The position numbers and the translations under genes are program-made. A DNA stretch of 64,000 nucleotides from Pelodera strongyloides. Taxonomy: Eukaryota; Nematoda; Chromadorea; Rhabditida; Rhabditidae. Where the stretch lies: the NCBI GenBank assembly GCA_036852015.1, contig JAANDG010000177.1, forward strand, positions 124,001-188,000, in the 5' to 3' direction. Below are positions 62,706 to 64,000 of this stretch, piece after piece (positions within the stretch are counted from its first letter, which is position 1; the number at the start of each line of letters is the position of its first letter). The notes beneath the pieces were generated by a model that had not been told where the DNA came from, did no database searches, and was given only the letters and a program-made list of their open reading frames with translations.

Positions 62706-64000
62706 AGATAGTTGCGCTAATGACAAATGAACATAAATGAACAAAAACAATAAACTATGGTGATGTACAATGTATTGCTTAATTTGACACAATGTGAACA
62801 ACGTTATCAAGCAAGCAGAACTTTGGAAGAACATGTTACGCGTTGTAAATCGAGACAAGGGTACAACTGCGCCCTCTGAAATGACGTGGATAAAAACACT
62901 TGAGCATTTGGAAGGTTTCGTATGTACCGTACCGCCAAAGATGAATGTACACCCGGTGATATGACGATGAGCTATCAAACCAGTCACACATCCATCAGTT
63001 GGCAACACGTATTGGTGAGCATTAGGTGAGTGACCTACTTTAATGGCATCGGTGGTGAGTTTTTTTTTAAATGTCTTTTAAAATAATACAGTACTTTAAG
63101 GTGTAAACCTGTAATTACATTGTGCTAGATAAATAGCGGAAGGTTTGGTCGGAGAATCGAATACTTGCAAGGTCGCTGAATGATAGAAGGTAATTGGGCA
63201 ATGGCGCCTCACATCACAGCTGTTTTTTAAGAACGCCATTTGGTGTGTTTGAGACACTGAGAGAAAAAGGGCTGGGAATTTCCTAATACTAAACAATGTA
63301 TACAGTGTATTATATCAGGGCCATATTTCGAAAAAACATTACTAGATCTCCATCGATGAATGTACACCCGGTGATATCTGAGAGAATATCCTACCGACGG
63401 ATACATCCACGGACGGGGAGTCAAAAGGGAAACGAAACATAGGGCATCGTCAGTATATGTGCACATCGTATTTCCGGAATCTAGCTTACATGTCGCAGAA
63501 ATGATGTACCTACAGTAGCTAATGGATTCTGGAGAAGGTGGCTTATACCCTGAGGGCTAACTTACATACCCAGGGACTTAACTGATCGTGAATGGGTGGT
63601 AGTGCAGCTGTGTGAGAAGGCAGGACAATGAATGGGTGAGTAGGCGAAGGCAGTGGGGCGGTACCAATAGGTACCCTCCCCGCCATGGGCGGTACCAACC
63701 CCGGACGGGTCATCGATTGACATTCCCCACGAGCAAAGCGATGATTCGGGACCGCTGCCCGGGAACACACCGTAGTCGGAAGGGTGGACAGGGGTCACCA
63801 TAGTGGGGATGGCAGATTGGAAGAGTCCCTTCACAGAGCTCATTTACCCAATAGAAAAAATAAGCTTCTTGCTGACCACTTTCCCCAAAATGTGTTTTCG
63901 TTTAAGGTGTAAATTGTAAATGTGAAACGAAATTGTATCAGACTGTGATTAACAGGTTTTTGTAGACTACAATGATAAAACCAGAATACTGTCCTACTGT
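62706..64000. other. Downstream region with a direct repeat and an unassigned open segment
   Basis: A 22-base direct repeat occurs at 62941-62962 and 63356-63377. An open plus-strand segment of 58 codons (62785-62961; includes GTTAPSEMTWIKTLEHLEGF and PPKMNVHPVI) runs into the first copy, where its last residues are encoded. It has no clear splice sites and I do not recognise it. No gene is called. Confidence 0.4.
62749..62754 (+). terminator. Polyadenylation signal of the carboxypeptidase gene
   Basis: Canonical AATAAA 44 bases after the stop codon. Confidence 0.65.

Noticed and set aside
1..64000. CRISPR arrays, bacterial operons or phage
   Set aside because: No regularly spaced repeats or bacterial gene structure; the window is eukaryotic and intron-rich.

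Overview
The window looks like nuclear DNA of a nematode, most plausibly a rhabditid/strongylid (clade V) species. The reasons are AT-rich sequence, many small introns ending in TTTCAG, probable spliced-leader acceptors a few bases before start codons, and four genes with clear worm counterparts: an astacin of the EGF-CUB-TSP1 class, an EAT-20/Crumbs-type membrane protein, a theta-type diacylglycerol kinase (DGK-1) and a secreted serine carboxypeptidase. The species cannot be named from this window.

Layout. 0.2-5.8 kb (+): a zinc metalloprotease of the astacin family with signal peptide, prodomain, RGKR processing site, catalytic domain, EGF, CUB, Thr-rich linker, TSP1 and a Cys-rich tail; an intact tRNA-Asn(GTT) sits in one of its introns. 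6.7-12.2 kb (+): a type II membrane protein with only the N-terminal half of an M13/neprilysin peptidase; the zinc-binding half is absent. One of its introns holds a 5'-truncated Penelope-like retroelement. 13.4-18.8 kb (-): an eat-20 homologue, reconstructed in 18 exons, ending in the Crumbs-type ERLI tail. 21.3-24.7 kb (-): a nearly full-length but frameshifted Penelope-like element in which the GIY-YIG endonuclease lies N-terminal to the reverse transcriptase (the permuted Naiad arrangement), with a hammerhead-ribozyme-like core at its 3' end. 24.7-31.7 kb: no gene seen. 31.7-34.15 kb: three foldback MITEs with TTAA target duplications; the last abuts, and shares its TTAA with, the stop codon of a small two-exon gene of unknown function (34.15-34.58 kb, -). 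36.3-46.1 kb (-): dgk-1-like gene with three C1 domains, RA-type region, catalytic and accessory kinase domains; possible further 5' exons reach 47.7 kb. 47.7-55.8 kb: no gene seen apart from one MITE. 55.8-62.7 kb (+): S10 serine carboxypeptidase with complete Ser-Asp-His triad, two of its introns carrying MITEs.

The genes do not form a pathway. They are single, intron-rich genes with large spacers, and there is no convincing operon. Most of the non-genic structure comes from two mobile families: permuted Penelope-like elements and TTAA-flanked foldback MITEs. Exon boundaries were worked out by hand from splice consensus and reading phase; junctions that would not phase are stated in the entries.
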